Shown piece by piece: positions 45,847 through 54,786 of a stretch of DNA of 64,000 nucleotides (the first letter of the stretch is position 1; each line of letters opens with the position of its first letter). The position numbers were made by a program, and so were the translations under genes. The notes beneath the pieces were generated by a model. It saw only the letters and a program-made list of their open reading frames with translations, had not been told where the DNA came from and searched no databases. Origin of the DNA: Allobosea sp. LC85 (GTDB lineage: Bacteria; Pseudomonadota; Alphaproteobacteria; Rhizobiales; Beijerinckiaceae); NCBI RefSeq assembly GCF_000735605.1, contig NZ_JPKG01000033.1, forward strand, positions 1 to 64,000. The letters run 5' to 3'.

Positions 45847-47009
45847 GCGCCGTCCCCATGAGCGCCCCCTCCCGCATCCTCGTGGTCGATGATGAGGCGG
45901 ATGTCGAACTGCTGATCAGCCAGCGCTTTCGGCGTCAGGTCCGCGCCGGCGAGTTTGCCTTCGTGTTTGCGCGCGACGGCGAGCAGGCCTTGCGCCTGCT
46001 CCAGCATGATGATGCCGCGATCGACCTGATGCTGCTGGACATCAACATGCCGGTGATGGATGGCCTCACCTTGTTGGCCCGGCTGCGCGACCTGCATGCG
46101 CCGGTGCGAGCCATCATCGTGTCCGCTTACGGCGATATGCCGAATATTCGGACCGCCATGAACCGCGGCGCGTTCGACTTCGTCACGAAGCCCATCGACA
46201 TGGTGGATCTCGAGGTGACGATCCGCAGGACTCTGGACGACATTGCCAAGCTGCGCGAGATCGAGCAGCGGCGCGCCGCCGCCGAGCGGGCGCGCAGCAA
46301 TCTGGCGCGCTATTTTTCGCCCAATCTCGTCGAGATGCTGGCAGAGCGCGACGAGCCCTTCGGGCCGGTCCGGCGACAGAATGTGGCTGTGTTGTTTGCC
46401 GATATCGTCGGCTTCACGGCGCTGTCCGAGCGGATGGGGCCGGAAGACGTCATGCTCCTCCTGCGGCAGTTCCACGAAAGGATGACGACGCGGATCTTCG
46501 CGTGCGGGGGCACGGTCGAGAAATATATCGGCGACGCCATTCTCGCGATTTTCGGCGTGCCCACGACGACCGACCAGGACGCGGGCCAGGCGCTCAAATG
46601 CGCCGACGGGATGATGGCGGCCCTCTGCGACTGGAACCGTGAGCGCAAGGCTGCCGGAGAAACGCTGCTGGGCATGGGCATCGGGGTCAATTTCGGCCCG
46701 GCGGTGGTCGGCGATGTCGGCAGCGCGCGCAACATGTCGTTCACGGTCATCGGCGACACCGTCAACATCGCAAGCCGCCTGCAAACCCTGACGCGCACCG
46801 CTCAGACCCCGCTCCTGGTGGCCGACGGGGTTGTCCAGGCCGCCAGGGCGCAGTGCGACGATGAGCTTGCAGAGATCCTTCACCGGCTGAAGGATGGCGG
46901 CGAGCAGGCGGTGCGCGGCCGCCACGAGGTTGTCCGCGTGTGGCTCGGCATGGAGCGTCGGTCCGCCCACGGGCAGGGGCTAGAGATCGGCGTCGGCGGT
47001 TTGCGTTAA
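45843..47009 (+). CDS. Response regulator-class III adenylate cyclase
   Basis: A 388-residue protein. Receiver 1-125 with Asp66 (LLDINMPVMDG) and Lys in VTKPID, then a coiled linker to about 175 and a class III cyclase domain. Metal Asp187 (FADIVGFT) and Asp231 (YIGDAILAIFG), substrate Lys227 in VEKYIGD, and the VIGDTVNIASRLQ motif point to ATP as substrate. Phosphorylation by the upstream kinase would thus change cAMP. The start overlaps the previous gene as ATGA. Confidence 0.92.
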   Translation: MSAVPMSAPSRILVVDDEADVELLISQRFRRQVRAGEFAFVFARDGEQALRLLQHDDAAIDLMLLDINMPVMDGLTLLARLRDLHAPVRAIIVSAYGDMPNIRTAMNRGAFDFVTKPIDMVDLEVTIRRTLDDIAKLREIEQRRAAAERARSNLARYFSPNLVEMLAERDEPFGPVRRQNVAVLFADIVGFTALSERMGPEDVMLLLRQFHERMTTRIFACGGTVEKYIGDAILAIFGVPTTTDQDAGQALKCADGMMAALCDWNRERKAAGETLLGMGIGVNFGPAVVGDVGSARNMSFTVIGDTVNIASRLQTLTRTAQTPLLVADGVVQAARAQCDDELAEILHRLKDGGEQAVRGRHEVVRVWLGMERRSAHGQGLEIGVGGLR

Positions 47010-47010
47010 G

Positions 47011-47060
47011 GCATCGGCCCGAAAAGTGGATTGCGGTTTTCGGGAAGGCCGATGCAAACA
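47011..47060 (+). repeat. Repeat B
   Basis: GCATCGGCCCGAAAAGTGGA to GGCCGATGC, one base after the cyclase stop codon. Confidence 0.8.
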
Positions 47061-47218
47061 TACAAGGTTGCCTGTCGAGGCTCGCCGGCACAAACTCTCC
47101 AGCCATGTCGAGGCAGCGCGCCTGACGACGAACTATCTCTCGCTTTTCAGCAACTGCGCGCGCCCCGCTACGCTCAGCGCATTTCGGGGTGTGCCCACCA
47201 GAGCGCTCGTATGGGGCG

Positions 47219-48136
47219 TTACTCCGAAGGTATTGTCGACCCTTGGCGGCTGAAGAACTCGATAATCCGAGTATTGGAGGGGCCGGGCGTCTCCAGATGC
47301 ACAAAATGGCCCGCGCCTTCGGCTATCTCCAGGATCGGGGAGGCGAAATATTCCGACAGGCGGTCCATCCAGGCGCATCGGATAATTGGATCGTGCCGCC
47401 CCCAATAAAAGCGGCTCGGCACTTCGATCTTTGGCATGGCCGGCGCCCCGTCGCGCACCAGCGCCATCCGGGACGCATTCGTGGCGCGATACCAGGCGAA
47501 GCCGGACTCGATGTTCCCGGGCTGCATGAAATTGTCGACGAAATGCTCGATCAGGCCGTCGAGCGCGCCCTGCGCGTGCACCCAATGCCTTAGAATGCCC
47601 TCGAAATAAATCCGGCAGGTTTCGCGGGTATGGCCCACCAACTGCGCCGCCCAAGGCTGCTGGTTGAAGGACTGATACCAGATTTCCTGCACCTGCTCTG
47701 GATCCACCCAGCGGCGCCCGATGCCGGGATAGGGGCAATTGAAAAAGAACAGCCCCGACAGCCGATCCGGGCTCAGCCGGGCGACCTGCTGTGCGACATA
47801 GGAACCGACATCATGGGCCACCAGGCCGAAGCGTCTCAGGCCCAGCGCATCAGCCAGTGCCAGGATGTCGCGGGCATGGGTGTCGGCGCCAGCATGCTCT
47901 GGGCCGCGCACCCGCGTCTGGCCGAAGCCGCGAAGATCCGGGGCAATCACGTCGAAATGCGCGGCGAGTGCCGGAATGTTGCGGTGCCATCCCCACCAGA
48001 ATTCGGGCCAGCCATGCAGCAGGATCAGCGATTGGCCCTGCCCCTCGCGGACGAGGTGCATGTCGAGATCGTCGATCCGAACCGAATGGTGGTTCCAGTT
48101 GCCATCAGGGCGGGAGAGATCGCGTTTTGTGCTCAT
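47219..48136 (-). CDS. Epoxide hydrolase-like alpha/beta hydrolase
   Basis: A 305-residue protein. ATG 48136 overlaps the stop of the dehalogenase gene as ATGA. The oxyanion motif is HGWPEFWWGW, the nucleophile is Asp in VAHDVGSYVAQ (Asp rather than Ser marks epoxide hydrolases and haloacid dehalogenases), then GRHDPIIR and catalytic His in GAGHFVHLE. The cap segment has YQSFNQQPW and YFEGIL with candidate Tyr residues. Coupling to a halohydrin dehalogenase favours epoxide hydrolysis over haloacetate dehalogenation. Confidence 0.85.
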   Translation of the reverse strand: MSTKRDLSRPDGNWNHHSVRIDDLDMHLVREGQGQSLILLHGWPEFWWGWHRNIPALAAHFDVIAPDLRGFGQTRVRGPEHAGADTHARDILALADALGLRRFGLVAHDVGSYVAQQVARLSPDRLSGLFFFNCPYPGIGRRWVDPEQVQEIWYQSFNQQPWAAQLVGHTRETCRIYFEGILRHWVHAQGALDGLIEHFVDNFMQPGNIESGFAWYRATNASRMALVRDGAPAMPKIEVPSRFYWGRHDPIIRCAWMDRLSEYFASPILEIAEGAGHFVHLETPGPSNTRIIEFFSRQGSTIPSE

Positions 48137-48807
48137 CGTGTCACCCACCCTCCGGAAAAGGGGAAAATCTGCCCGACGAAGAAATTACTTTCGTTGCCGG
48201 CGAGGAAGAGGGCCAATGCTGCCGCCTCCCAGCCATAGGCCAGACGCCCCAGCGGCGCCCCCTTGATGCGCTCCTTGAATTCGGTGGTCGCCTGATAACT
48301 TGCGGGGAAATAGGTAGGGTTCTCTACGAAGGTCTGCGCAATCGCGTTGACATGAACGTTGTGCGGCGCGACCTCGGTGCCGACATCCTGGACATAGGCG
48401 AGTTGCGCGCCCCGAGCGGAACCGTAAGCGGAATAGTTCGGCATGCCCTTGAGGGCAGAGGCACTTCCCATCACAACGATCTTTCCCTGTCGACGGGAAA
48501 TCATCATCGGCAGGACGGCCCGCACCAGTCGGTGGAGCGGAAAGACCATCGCTTCGTACATCGCCTGAAATGTCCCGTCATCGGTATCCAGGACCGAGGT
48601 TCGCGGCTGCGCCGCCGCGAGATTGGCGATCAAGACATCGACATGGCCGGCTTCCGCGATGAGCGCCTCCGCCGCGCCTTGGACCTTCAAGTCGCGATCA
48701 TCGGCGATGAGAATGGCTCCTTCGGCGCTGAATCGATCGACCAGATCCTTCCCCATGAAGGCGCTGGTCTGCGTGATGACCACTCGTTTCCCGTTCATCT
48801 GCGTCAT
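48133..48807 (-). CDS. Halohydrin dehalogenase (SDR-related, Ser-Tyr-Arg)
   Basis: A 224-residue protein from ATG 48807 with GGGGAGA six bases upstream. It has an SDR fold but not its cofactor or catalytic motifs. T12-x4-F17-x-G19 (TQTSAFMG) replaces the glycine-rich loop, and Ser115-x12-Tyr128-x3-Arg132 (AYGSAR) replaces YxxxK. These two motifs define halohydrin dehalogenases. FVENPTYFP and [13 protein letters not shown] also match that group. The reaction is reversible closure of vicinal halohydrins to epoxides with halide release. It is sandwiched between coupled dehydrogenase and hydrolase genes. Confidence 0.85.
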   Translation of the reverse strand: MTQMNGKRVVITQTSAFMGKDLVDRFSAEGAILIADDRDLKVQGAAEALIAEAGHVDVLIANLAAAQPRTSVLDTDDGTFQAMYEAMVFPLHRLVRAVLPMMISRRQGKIVVMGSASALKGMPNYSAYGSARGAQLAYVQDVGTEVAPHNVHVNAIAQTFVENPTYFPASYQATTEFKERIKGAPLGRLAYGWEAAALALFLAGNESNFFVGQIFPFSGGWVTR

Positions 48808-50150
48808 GTCCGTCTCCCCACTGACTCGGATGCGTTGCGGTACGGCGCCGCCCCGCCGTAGGGAACGTTGACGCCACCGTAGCGGCGAACACGGACGTTG
48901 CATTGCTCGGCATGCCCGACGAAACCCTCGAGGATGCACAGACGCGAGCCATATTCGCCTATCCTGACAGCCGCCTGATCGGTGACGATCTTCTGATAGC
49001 TGTGCGTCTTGATGAACTTGCCGACCCAGAGCCCACCTGTGTACCGGCCCGCTCTTTTGGTCGGTAGCGTGTGATTGGTGCCGATCACCTTGTCGCCATT
49101 TGCGACATTGGTACGGGGACCGAGGAACAGCGCCCCGTAGGAATGCATGTTCTCAAGAAACCAATCGTCCCGGTCCGTCATCACCTGGACATGCTCGGAG
49201 GCAGTCTCGTTCGCGACTGCGAGCATTTCCTGATAGGTGTCGCAGACGATCACCTCGCCGTAATCCTCCCAACTACGGCGTGCCGTTTCGGCCGTGGGAA
49301 GCATCTCGAGGAGCCGGTTGATCTCGACAAGGGTCGCTTCGGCCAGGTCGCGGCTGTTTGTCAGGAGGATGGCCGGCGAGTTGTAGCCATGTTCGGCCTG
49401 GCCGAGCAGATCCGTCGCGCAGACCTCTGCATCGGCGGCGGTTTCGTCGGCGATCACCATCGTCTCGGTGGGGCCGGCAAGGAGGTCGATGCCGACGCGA
49501 CCAAAGAGCTGCCGCTTGGCTTCAGCCACATAGGCATTGCCGGGGCCCACGAGCATATCGACCGGCCGGATCGTCGCTGTGCCGAGCGCCATGGCGCCGA
49601 TGGCCTGGATCCCGCCGAGGACATAGATCTCGTGCGCGCCTCCCATGTGTATGGCCGCGATCACGCCCGGGCTCGGCTCGCCCTTGAAGGGCGGGGTTGC
49701 GGCGACAATTCTCGGGACGCCTGCAACTGAGGCCGTCGCCACCGACATATGACCAGAGGCAATCATTGGGAACTTGCCGCCCGGGACATAGCAACCGACC
49801 GACTGAACGGGAATGTTCCTGTGGCCAAGGATGACGCCGGGCAGTGTTTCGATCTCGAGGTCCTTCATCGAGGCACGTTGGGCGCGGGCGAAATGGCTTA
49901 CCTGATCATGCGCGAAGCGGATATCTGCCATTTCCCGATCGGACACCTTGCTCACGATCGCTTCGATCTCGCCCGGGGACAGGCGAAAGGAGGGCGGCGC
50001 ATACCGGTCGAACCTCTGGCTCATTTCGCGCACGGCCTGATCGCCCCGCGCCTCAATGTCGCTCAGAAGGGTCTCGACGGTGTTTCGGGTTCTGGAATCG
50101 TCATCCGCGCGCTCATTGGCGGAACGAGATGTCTTGAGATGGCTGATCAT
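48804..50150 (-). CDS. HisD/HpsN-family zinc-dependent alcohol dehydrogenase
   Basis: A 448-residue member of the histidinol dehydrogenase family: [51 protein letters not shown], metal-site Gln and His in [13 protein letters not shown], and [17 protein letters not shown]. No other his genes are here, and [17 protein letters not shown] resembles the sulfopropanediol dehydrogenase branch (HpsN), which oxidises a diol to a hydroxy acid with NAD. It is the first gene of the operon and overlaps the dehalogenase gene as ATGA. Confidence 0.85.
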   Translation of the reverse strand: MISHLKTSRSANERADDDSRTRNTVETLLSDIEARGDQAVREMSQRFDRYAPPSFRLSPGEIEAIVSKVSDREMADIRFAHDQVSHFARAQRASMKDLEIETLPGVILGHRNIPVQSVGCYVPGGKFPMIASGHMSVATASVAGVPRIVAATPPFKGEPSPGVIAAIHMGGAHEIYVLGGIQAIGAMALGTATIRPVDMLVGPGNAYVAEAKRQLFGRVGIDLLAGPTETMVIADETAADAEVCATDLLGQAEHGYNSPAILLTNSRDLAEATLVEINRLLEMLPTAETARRSWEDYGEVIVCDTYQEMLAVANETASEHVQVMTDRDDWFLENMHSYGALFLGPRTNVANGDKVIGTNHTLPTKRAGRYTGGLWVGKFIKTHSYQKIVTDQAAVRIGEYGSRLCILEGFVGHAEQCNVRVRRYGGVNVPYGGAAPYRNASESVGRRT

Positions 50151-50182
50151 GTTGCTTTCCCGTCAAGCCGGCGTTGCGGTTT

Positions 50183-50224
50183 TTAACGTAGTGTCAAAAA
50201 TACAGGTTATTGACGCGTCGTCAA
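50183..50224. promoter_or_regulatory. Paired TetR operator candidates
   Basis: TTGACG-CGT-CGTCAA at 50210-50224 is a perfect palindrome; TTAACG-TAG-TGTCAA at 50183-50197 is a two-mismatch version, centres 27 bases apart. Both lie in the 132-base gap between the divergent dehydrogenase and TetR genes. Confidence 0.6.
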
Positions 50225-50282
50225 ATACAATTACGGCGATGGCAGGAGAGGCTATAAGTGGCCGCTGCTGGAGAGAGGTCTC

Positions 50283-50885
50283 ATGCGCCCCAGACTGTTT
50301 GACGAGAATGCCGTCCTTACTGTCGCCTTTGACCAATTCTGGCGGAAGGGTGTCCGTGGCACATCCCTGTCGGATATTGCGCGGGATGTCGGAATGCAGC
50401 GCGGCTCGCTCTACAATGCCTATGGCACCAAGGAGGCGCTGTTTCTCCGGGCTTACGCCCGTTACGCCGACGACTATCTTGCAGCCGTCGCGTCCGCGCT
50501 GGCCGTGGGCAAGCTCCGTGAGCGGCTGGAGCGCTTCTTCGATGTTGCGATCCGCAATTTCTCCATCGGAACACCGCCACGCGGTTGTCCGACGACGCGC
50601 GGTCTCATGGAAGTGGCGTCAATCGAGGGGGACGAACTGGCCGAAGAGGTCCGGACGGCCTTTGCCGGCCTGCTAAGTCGGTTGACCGGGTTTCTCCGGG
50701 AGGCTTTTGCCCAAGGGGTTGCATCGGGGGAGTTTTCGGGCTCGCCGGATGCGGCGGCCGAACATGTGCTAACCATTGCGCGCGGTCTTGTGGTGCTCGA
50801 AAGCGCATATCATGATGAAGCCATGCTCCAGCGTGTTGCAGCGAATACGGTCGATATTCTACTTGGCGCCGGGCATGATATTTAA
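50283..50885 (+). CDS. TetR/AcrR-family regulator
   Basis: A 200-residue protein from ATG 50283 (GAGAGG upstream). The N-terminal helix-turn-helix is FDQFWRKGVRGTSLSDIARD and GMQRGSLYNAYGTKEALF. The ligand domain has CPTTRGLMEVASIEGDELA, where Cys and the flanking segment match regulators of the TetR_C group near oxidoreductases. It is divergent from the halohydrin operon and should repress it from the palindromes in between; a halohydrin, epoxide or diol could be the inducer. Confidence 0.9.
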   Translation: MRPRLFDENAVLTVAFDQFWRKGVRGTSLSDIARDVGMQRGSLYNAYGTKEALFLRAYARYADDYLAAVASALAVGKLRERLERFFDVAIRNFSIGTPPRGCPTTRGLMEVASIEGDELAEEVRTAFAGLLSRLTGFLREAFAQGVASGEFSGSPDAAAEHVLTIARGLVVLESAYHDEAMLQRVAANTVDILLGAGHDI

Positions 50886-50998
50886 GCTACTAAATAATAT
50901 TCATCTATCATCGTTGGCGCGATAACCGTTTTGGAGTGACACATTGTTCGTGGTGTCGCGGCAGCGCGCCTGATCACCGTTCTTCACGGACGACCACC

Positions 50999-51418
50999 TC
51001 AACGCGGCGTCAGGATCGGGCGACCTGCCAGAACGAGGCGAAACCGCCCGCGCTCGATCGGCTCGATGCGCATGGGAAACCCCTTGTCCTCGAGGCGGCG
51101 ACGCAGCAGGAGCAGCCGTGTTTCAAGGTTGTCCTTGAAATCGGGCAGCTTGATCCCTTCTGCGAGACGGATCTCCCTGTTGGTGAATTCGGTGCGACCG
51201 TCTTCGATCGACCGCTCGATCAGATAACGCAGGAGGCGGCCGGCCAGCGTCGCCGAAGCGCGGGCCCGCCGGGACCGTGGGGAGCTCCCCTCATTGCATG
51301 GCGCAGCGCTCTCCTTCGCGGCGCTCGCCGGTGTCGCACCTCGACCGGAGCGCTGGCCGATGGCCTGAGCAATGGGCCGTTGTCGCCGACGAGCTTCCGC
51401 CTGGAAGGGCCGGCCCAT
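50999..51418 (-). CDS. Winged-helix-like small protein (139 aa)
   Basis: The C-terminal half (GRLLRYLIERSIEDGRTEFT, REIRLAEGIKLPDFKDNLE, RRRLEDKGFPMRIEPIERG) has the helix pattern of a winged-helix DNA-binding domain as found ahead of some TolB/TPR regulators. The first 50 residues are Arg/Ala-rich and may not be translated. No ribosome binding site is visible at ATG 51418, so the true start may lie inside. It converges on the TetR gene. Confidence 0.45.
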   Translation of the reverse strand: MGRPFQAEARRRQRPIAQAIGQRSGRGATPASAAKESAAPCNEGSSPRSRRARASATLAGRLLRYLIERSIEDGRTEFTNREIRLAEGIKLPDFKDNLETRLLLLRRRLEDKGFPMRIEPIERGRFRLVLAGRPILTPR

Positions 51419-51695
51419 TGCGCCGAGGCTCCGCAGCGCCTGGCCCGCGAATTCGCCATGGCCTCGATTTCGGAGCGCTCGGGGAATCGGCGCGTCGCGG
51501 ATGGGAGCCCCGAATCCGCCAGCGATGTCACAGTGGCACGTCTCGCGAGTGGCACGTCTCGCTCTTGGCCGGCCTCTGCCGGGCGATCTCCCGTTCGCGA
51601 GACGTCAGCAGAATCCCGTCCGGTGCCGTCGCTCATGAAACATCTGGGCGACATTTCAGTTGGACGGGAACATCTCACGCTCGAAGGCATCTGCC
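51419..51695. other. Gap with no supported gene
   Basis: Several overlapping frames run through this stretch on both strands; none is conserved-looking or has a start signal. Confidence 0.3.
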
Positions 51696-51815
51696 ATGCG
51701 CAGCGACATTCTCCCCGGCGCCCGGTTTCCGGATGACGGACTGCCCGACCACACCAAGGTGCTCCGGCGGCTCTCGGACTTGCGGAGCGACCAGACAATG
51801 GTCCGGCCGGATGGG
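51696..51815 (+). pseudogene. Redoxin (AhpC/TSA-like) gene remnant
   Basis: From ATG 51696 the reading DILPGARFPDDGLPDHTKV followed by RRLSDLRSDQTMV matches the start of redoxins of the form LPDHTG-xRxLSDL. The following LVLSRGxxCPxDRxQH with the active cysteine is absent; sequence becomes unrelated after about 38 codons. I take it as a truncated relic. Confidence 0.45.
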
Positions 51816-51989
51816 GATTCGACGGCACCGGACGGCATGGGAGCGCGGCGATCGGTTCTGGCCATACGGCAGCATGTCGATGGGCCGGACGCTTACCGAA
51901 ATGGCCGGAGCAATCGATCCATACGCCGGTCGTGCAGAGTCTGAAACCGGCGTTTCCGGCCCAACCCGCGGACAGAAAGGAGATGAGAC

Positions 51990-52454
51990 ATGACGCTGAC
52001 CTTGACCTCCAGGGCCTTCGCCGAAGGCCAGGCGATACCCTCCAAATTCGCGCGGGACGGCGAGAACCTGATGCCGGAATTGTCCTGGACGGGCGTTCCC
52101 GACGGAACCGCAAGTCTTGCGCTGATCGTCGAGGATCCGGATGCCCCGAGCGGGACATTCCGGCATCTCGCAGTCTACAATATCCCGCCCGACTGGAACG
52201 GCCTGCCGAGGAGTGTGGACACCGGCTCGGACAACAATCTGCGCTTTGCCAGGAACGACTTCGGCAACGCCCAATATGACGGCCCGCAGCCGCCGAAGGG
52301 GCATGGCCCGCATCACTATCATTTCCGCCTCGCAGCCCTCGACGTGCCGACCATCAACCTCCCGCCCGATGTCGGGGCGGAGCGGATCCTGCAGGAGGCG
52401 CGCAAACACGCGATCGAGGAGGCGGAGCTCGTTGGAATTTACGAGCGGCACTAA
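51990..52454 (+). CDS. YbhB/YbcL (PEBP/Raf kinase inhibitor-like) protein
   Basis: A 154-residue PEBP-fold protein from ATG 51990 with AAAGGAG upstream. LTSRAFAEGQAIPSKFARDG, PELSWTGVPDGTASLALIVE, DPDAPSGTFRHLAVYNIPPD and the anion pocket GPQPPKGHGPHHYHFRL are all in order. In bacteria these cytoplasmic or periplasmic proteins have no settled role. Repeat B starts at its stop. Confidence 0.9.
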   Translation: MTLTLTSRAFAEGQAIPSKFARDGENLMPELSWTGVPDGTASLALIVEDPDAPSGTFRHLAVYNIPPDWNGLPRSVDTGSDNNLRFARNDFGNAQYDGPQPPKGHGPHHYHFRLAALDVPTINLPPDVGAERILQEARKHAIEEAELVGIYERH

Positions 52455-52455
52455 A

Positions 52456-52507
52456 GCATCGGCCCGAAAAGTGGATTGCGGTTTTCGGAAAAGACGATGC
52501 AAACACA
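52456..52507 (+). repeat. Repeat B
   Basis: GCATCGGCCCGAAAAGTGGA to GACGATGCAAACAC, two bases after the PEBP stop codon. Confidence 0.8.
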
Positions 52508-52513
52508 AAGGCT

Positions 52514-52545
52514 TAGATCATCGGGCCGGATGCGGTTTCCCCGCC
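52514..52545 (+). repeat. Repeat A, partial
   Basis: TTAGATCATCGGGCCGGATG with a degenerate second arm (GCGGTTTCCCCGCC). Order B then A is the reverse complement of the 18998 composite. Confidence 0.55.
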
Positions 52546-52749
52546 GAACCTCATTGTGGAACGTAGACACGACAAGCGAGTTTCCGAAGTGGAGGGCGTG
52601 GCGACACGTCGGCTCCGGGTTGCGCCCTCATCGCTTGCCCCTCGTCGCTCTTGGCAGCGGCCGGACAGGTGGAAGGCGCCCATCCCCGCCAGGCCCGAAC
52701 GCCTCCCGAGCAGGGGCGGCGCTGAACAGATGCAGCCGGACTGAAGATC

Positions 52750-54762
52750 ATGACCATCACCTTTTCAGATCGACGCGAGGCCGGACGGCAGCTTGCCGGC
52801 AAGCTGACCCACTACCGTGGGCGCGATGACGTCATCGTATTGGCACTGCCGCGGGGCGGCGTGCCGGTCGGCTACGAGGTGGCACGAGCCCTGAAAGCAC
52901 CGCTCGACGTCTTCGTCGTGCGCAAGCTCGGCGTCCCCGGTTATGAGGAACTGGCCATGGGGGCGATCGCAACCGGGAGCGTGCGCGTTCTGAACGACGA
53001 GATCGTCAGCACTCTCGCGCTCCCGCCTCATGTCATCGACGCGGTCACCACCCAGGAGGAGAAGGAACTTCTGCGCCGCGAGCGCCTCTATCGCGGCGGA
53101 CGGGCCCCGCTCCAGGTGAATGGACGAACCGTCATCCTCGTGGATGATGGACTTGCGACTGGGGCGACGATGCGGGCTGCCATCAAGGCGCTCCGGGATG
53201 GCCGTCCGGCCCGCATCGTCGCCGCCGTTCCGGTCGGCAGCCCCGACATCTGCGATGCGATGCGGGCAGATGGGGACGAGGTCGTCTGCGCGAGGACGCC
53301 GCAGCCGTTTCTCGGCGTCGGACGCTGGTATGCGGACTTCTCCCAGACGAGCGACGAGGAGGTGCGCGCGCTTCTCGCCAGGTCTGTGCTTCTCGCCAAT
53401 TCCGTGCTTGGCGCCCCTGCATCAGAAGAGGAATTCGCCGAGGATGCGGCCGTTGGCCCGTTGCGCAGGCGCATCGCTCGGCTCACCGGCGGAGCGCGAG
53501 ATTATGACCGGCTCCTGGAGGCGATCGGCGACGCGCGCTTCGTGCTGCTCGGCGAAGCCTCGCACGGCACGCATGAGTTCTACGAGGAACGGGCCCGGAT
53601 CACGCGTCGGCTGATCGAGGAGAAGGACTTCACAGCCGTCGCCATCGAGGCCGATTGGCCCGACACATGCCGGGTCAACCGCTACGTCCAGCGCATGAGC
53701 GAGGATCTCGACGCCGAGGAGGCGCTCTCCGACTTCCGACGCTTCCCGGCATGGATGTGGCGAAACAAGGTGGTCGTCGACTTCGTCGAATGGCTGCGCC
53801 GGCACAACGAGGCGCCGGGCGAGCGCGGACCGATGGTCGGGTTCTACGGACTCGATCTTTACGCCCTGCATGGCGCGATGAAAGCGGTGCTACGCTATCT
53901 CGAAAAGGTCGATCCGGCGGCGGCGGAGGCCGCGCGCCATCGCTATGCCTGCTTCGACCATTTCGGGCCGGACCCGCAAGCCTATGGGTTCATTGCCGGC
54001 AACGAGGTCGAGAAATCCTGCCAGGAGGCCGTGGTCGCGCAGCTGGTCGAGATGCTCAAGCGCCGTCCGTTGGCGGCCCGGTTCGGGGAAAGCGTGGACG
54101 AGGACGAACTCTTCACAGCTCAGCAGAACGCCCGCCTCGTAAGGAATGCCGAGGCCTATTATCGCGCGATGTTCCTGGCGCCGGAATCCACCTGGAACCT
54201 GCGCGACCGGCACATGGCCGAGACCTTCGAGGCGCTCGTCGCCCATCTCGAACACCAGGGACAGCCCGCGAAAATCGTCGTCTGGGCCCATAATTCCCAT
54301 CTCGGTGATGCCAGGGCGACGGACAGGAGCCGGTTCGGCGAGATCAATCTGGGGCAGCTCATCCGCGAGATGCATGAGCGCGAGACCTTCCTGGTCGGCT
54401 TTACGACCCATCACGGGACGGTGACGGCCGCCTCGAGCTGGGGCGGCCCGGCGGAGCGCAAGACGGTCCGGCCCGCCCTGGCGCGCAGCTATGAGGCCTT
54501 GCTGCATGCCGTTTCTTCCGATCGCTTCCAGCTCGATCTGCGCGATATTGGCGAAGATTTGCCGCGACGGCTTCGCGAGCGCGCGATCGGCGTCATCTAT
54601 CGGCCGGAAACGGAGCGGGTCAGCCATTATTTCCAGGCCGATCTTGCTGCGCAGTTCGACGTGCTGCTGCATTTCGACGAGACCAGCGCCGTCGAGCCGC
54701 TGGAGCGCACGTCCGAGTGGGACGCCGGCGAACTCGCGGAAACCTATCCGTCCGGCGTGTAG
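52750..54762 (+). CDS. Phosphoribosyltransferase-erythromycin esterase fusion
   Basis: A 670-residue protein. Residues 1-215 are a type I PRTase-like domain (VIVLALPRGGVPVGYEVARA, FVVRKLGVPGYEELAMGAIA) with the PRPP loop ILVDDGLATGATM. From about 235 follows an erythromycin-esterase domain: LLGEASHGTHEFYEERARIT, VAIEADWPDTCRVNRYVQ, WAHNSHLGDARATD, keeping the Glu and His residues of the active site. Such fusions occur in soil Proteobacteria with no proven substrate; macrolide resistance should not be assumed. A hydrolase gene follows at 54787. Confidence 0.85.
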   Translation: MTITFSDRREAGRQLAGKLTHYRGRDDVIVLALPRGGVPVGYEVARALKAPLDVFVVRKLGVPGYEELAMGAIATGSVRVLNDEIVSTLALPPHVIDAVTTQEEKELLRRERLYRGGRAPLQVNGRTVILVDDGLATGATMRAAIKALRDGRPARIVAAVPVGSPDICDAMRADGDEVVCARTPQPFLGVGRWYADFSQTSDEEVRALLARSVLLANSVLGAPASEEEFAEDAAVGPLRRRIARLTGGARDYDRLLEAIGDARFVLLGEASHGTHEFYEERARITRRLIEEKDFTAVAIEADWPDTCRVNRYVQRMSEDLDAEEALSDFRRFPAWMWRNKVVVDFVEWLRRHNEAPGERGPMVGFYGLDLYALHGAMKAVLRYLEKVDPAAAEAARHRYACFDHFGPDPQAYGFIAGNEVEKSCQEAVVAQLVEMLKRRPLAARFGESVDEDELFTAQQNARLVRNAEAYYRAMFLAPESTWNLRDRHMAETFEALVAHLEHQGQPAKIVVWAHNSHLGDARATDRSRFGEINLGQLIREMHERETFLVGFTTHHGTVTAASSWGGPAERKTVRPALARSYEALLHAVSSDRFQLDLRDIGEDLPRRLRERAIGVIYRPETERVSHYFQADLAAQFDVLLHFDETSAVEPLERTSEWDAGELAETYPSGV

Positions 54763-54786
54763 GCGGCCGGCTTGACGGAGGCGGAC

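Noticed and set aside
48804-50150. Calling the HisD-family gene histidinol dehydrogenase (hisD)
   Set aside because: No histidine biosynthesis neighbours, coupling to dehalogenase genes, and NHTLPT-RYTGG resembles the HpsN branch rather than HisD.
51220-52158. 312-codon minus-strand frame across the gap before the PEBP gene
   Set aside because: Low-complexity Arg/Ser/Pro composition, no ribosome binding site, overlaps the well-supported PEBP gene.
52556-52744. 62-codon plus-strand frame before the fusion gene
   Set aside because: Arg/Pro-rich, no start signal, lies in the leader of the fusion gene.
52750-54762. Calling the fusion gene a macrolide-resistance gene
   Set aside because: The esterase domain belongs to the broad Ere-like family fused to a phosphoribosyltransferase; no evidence for macrolide substrates.
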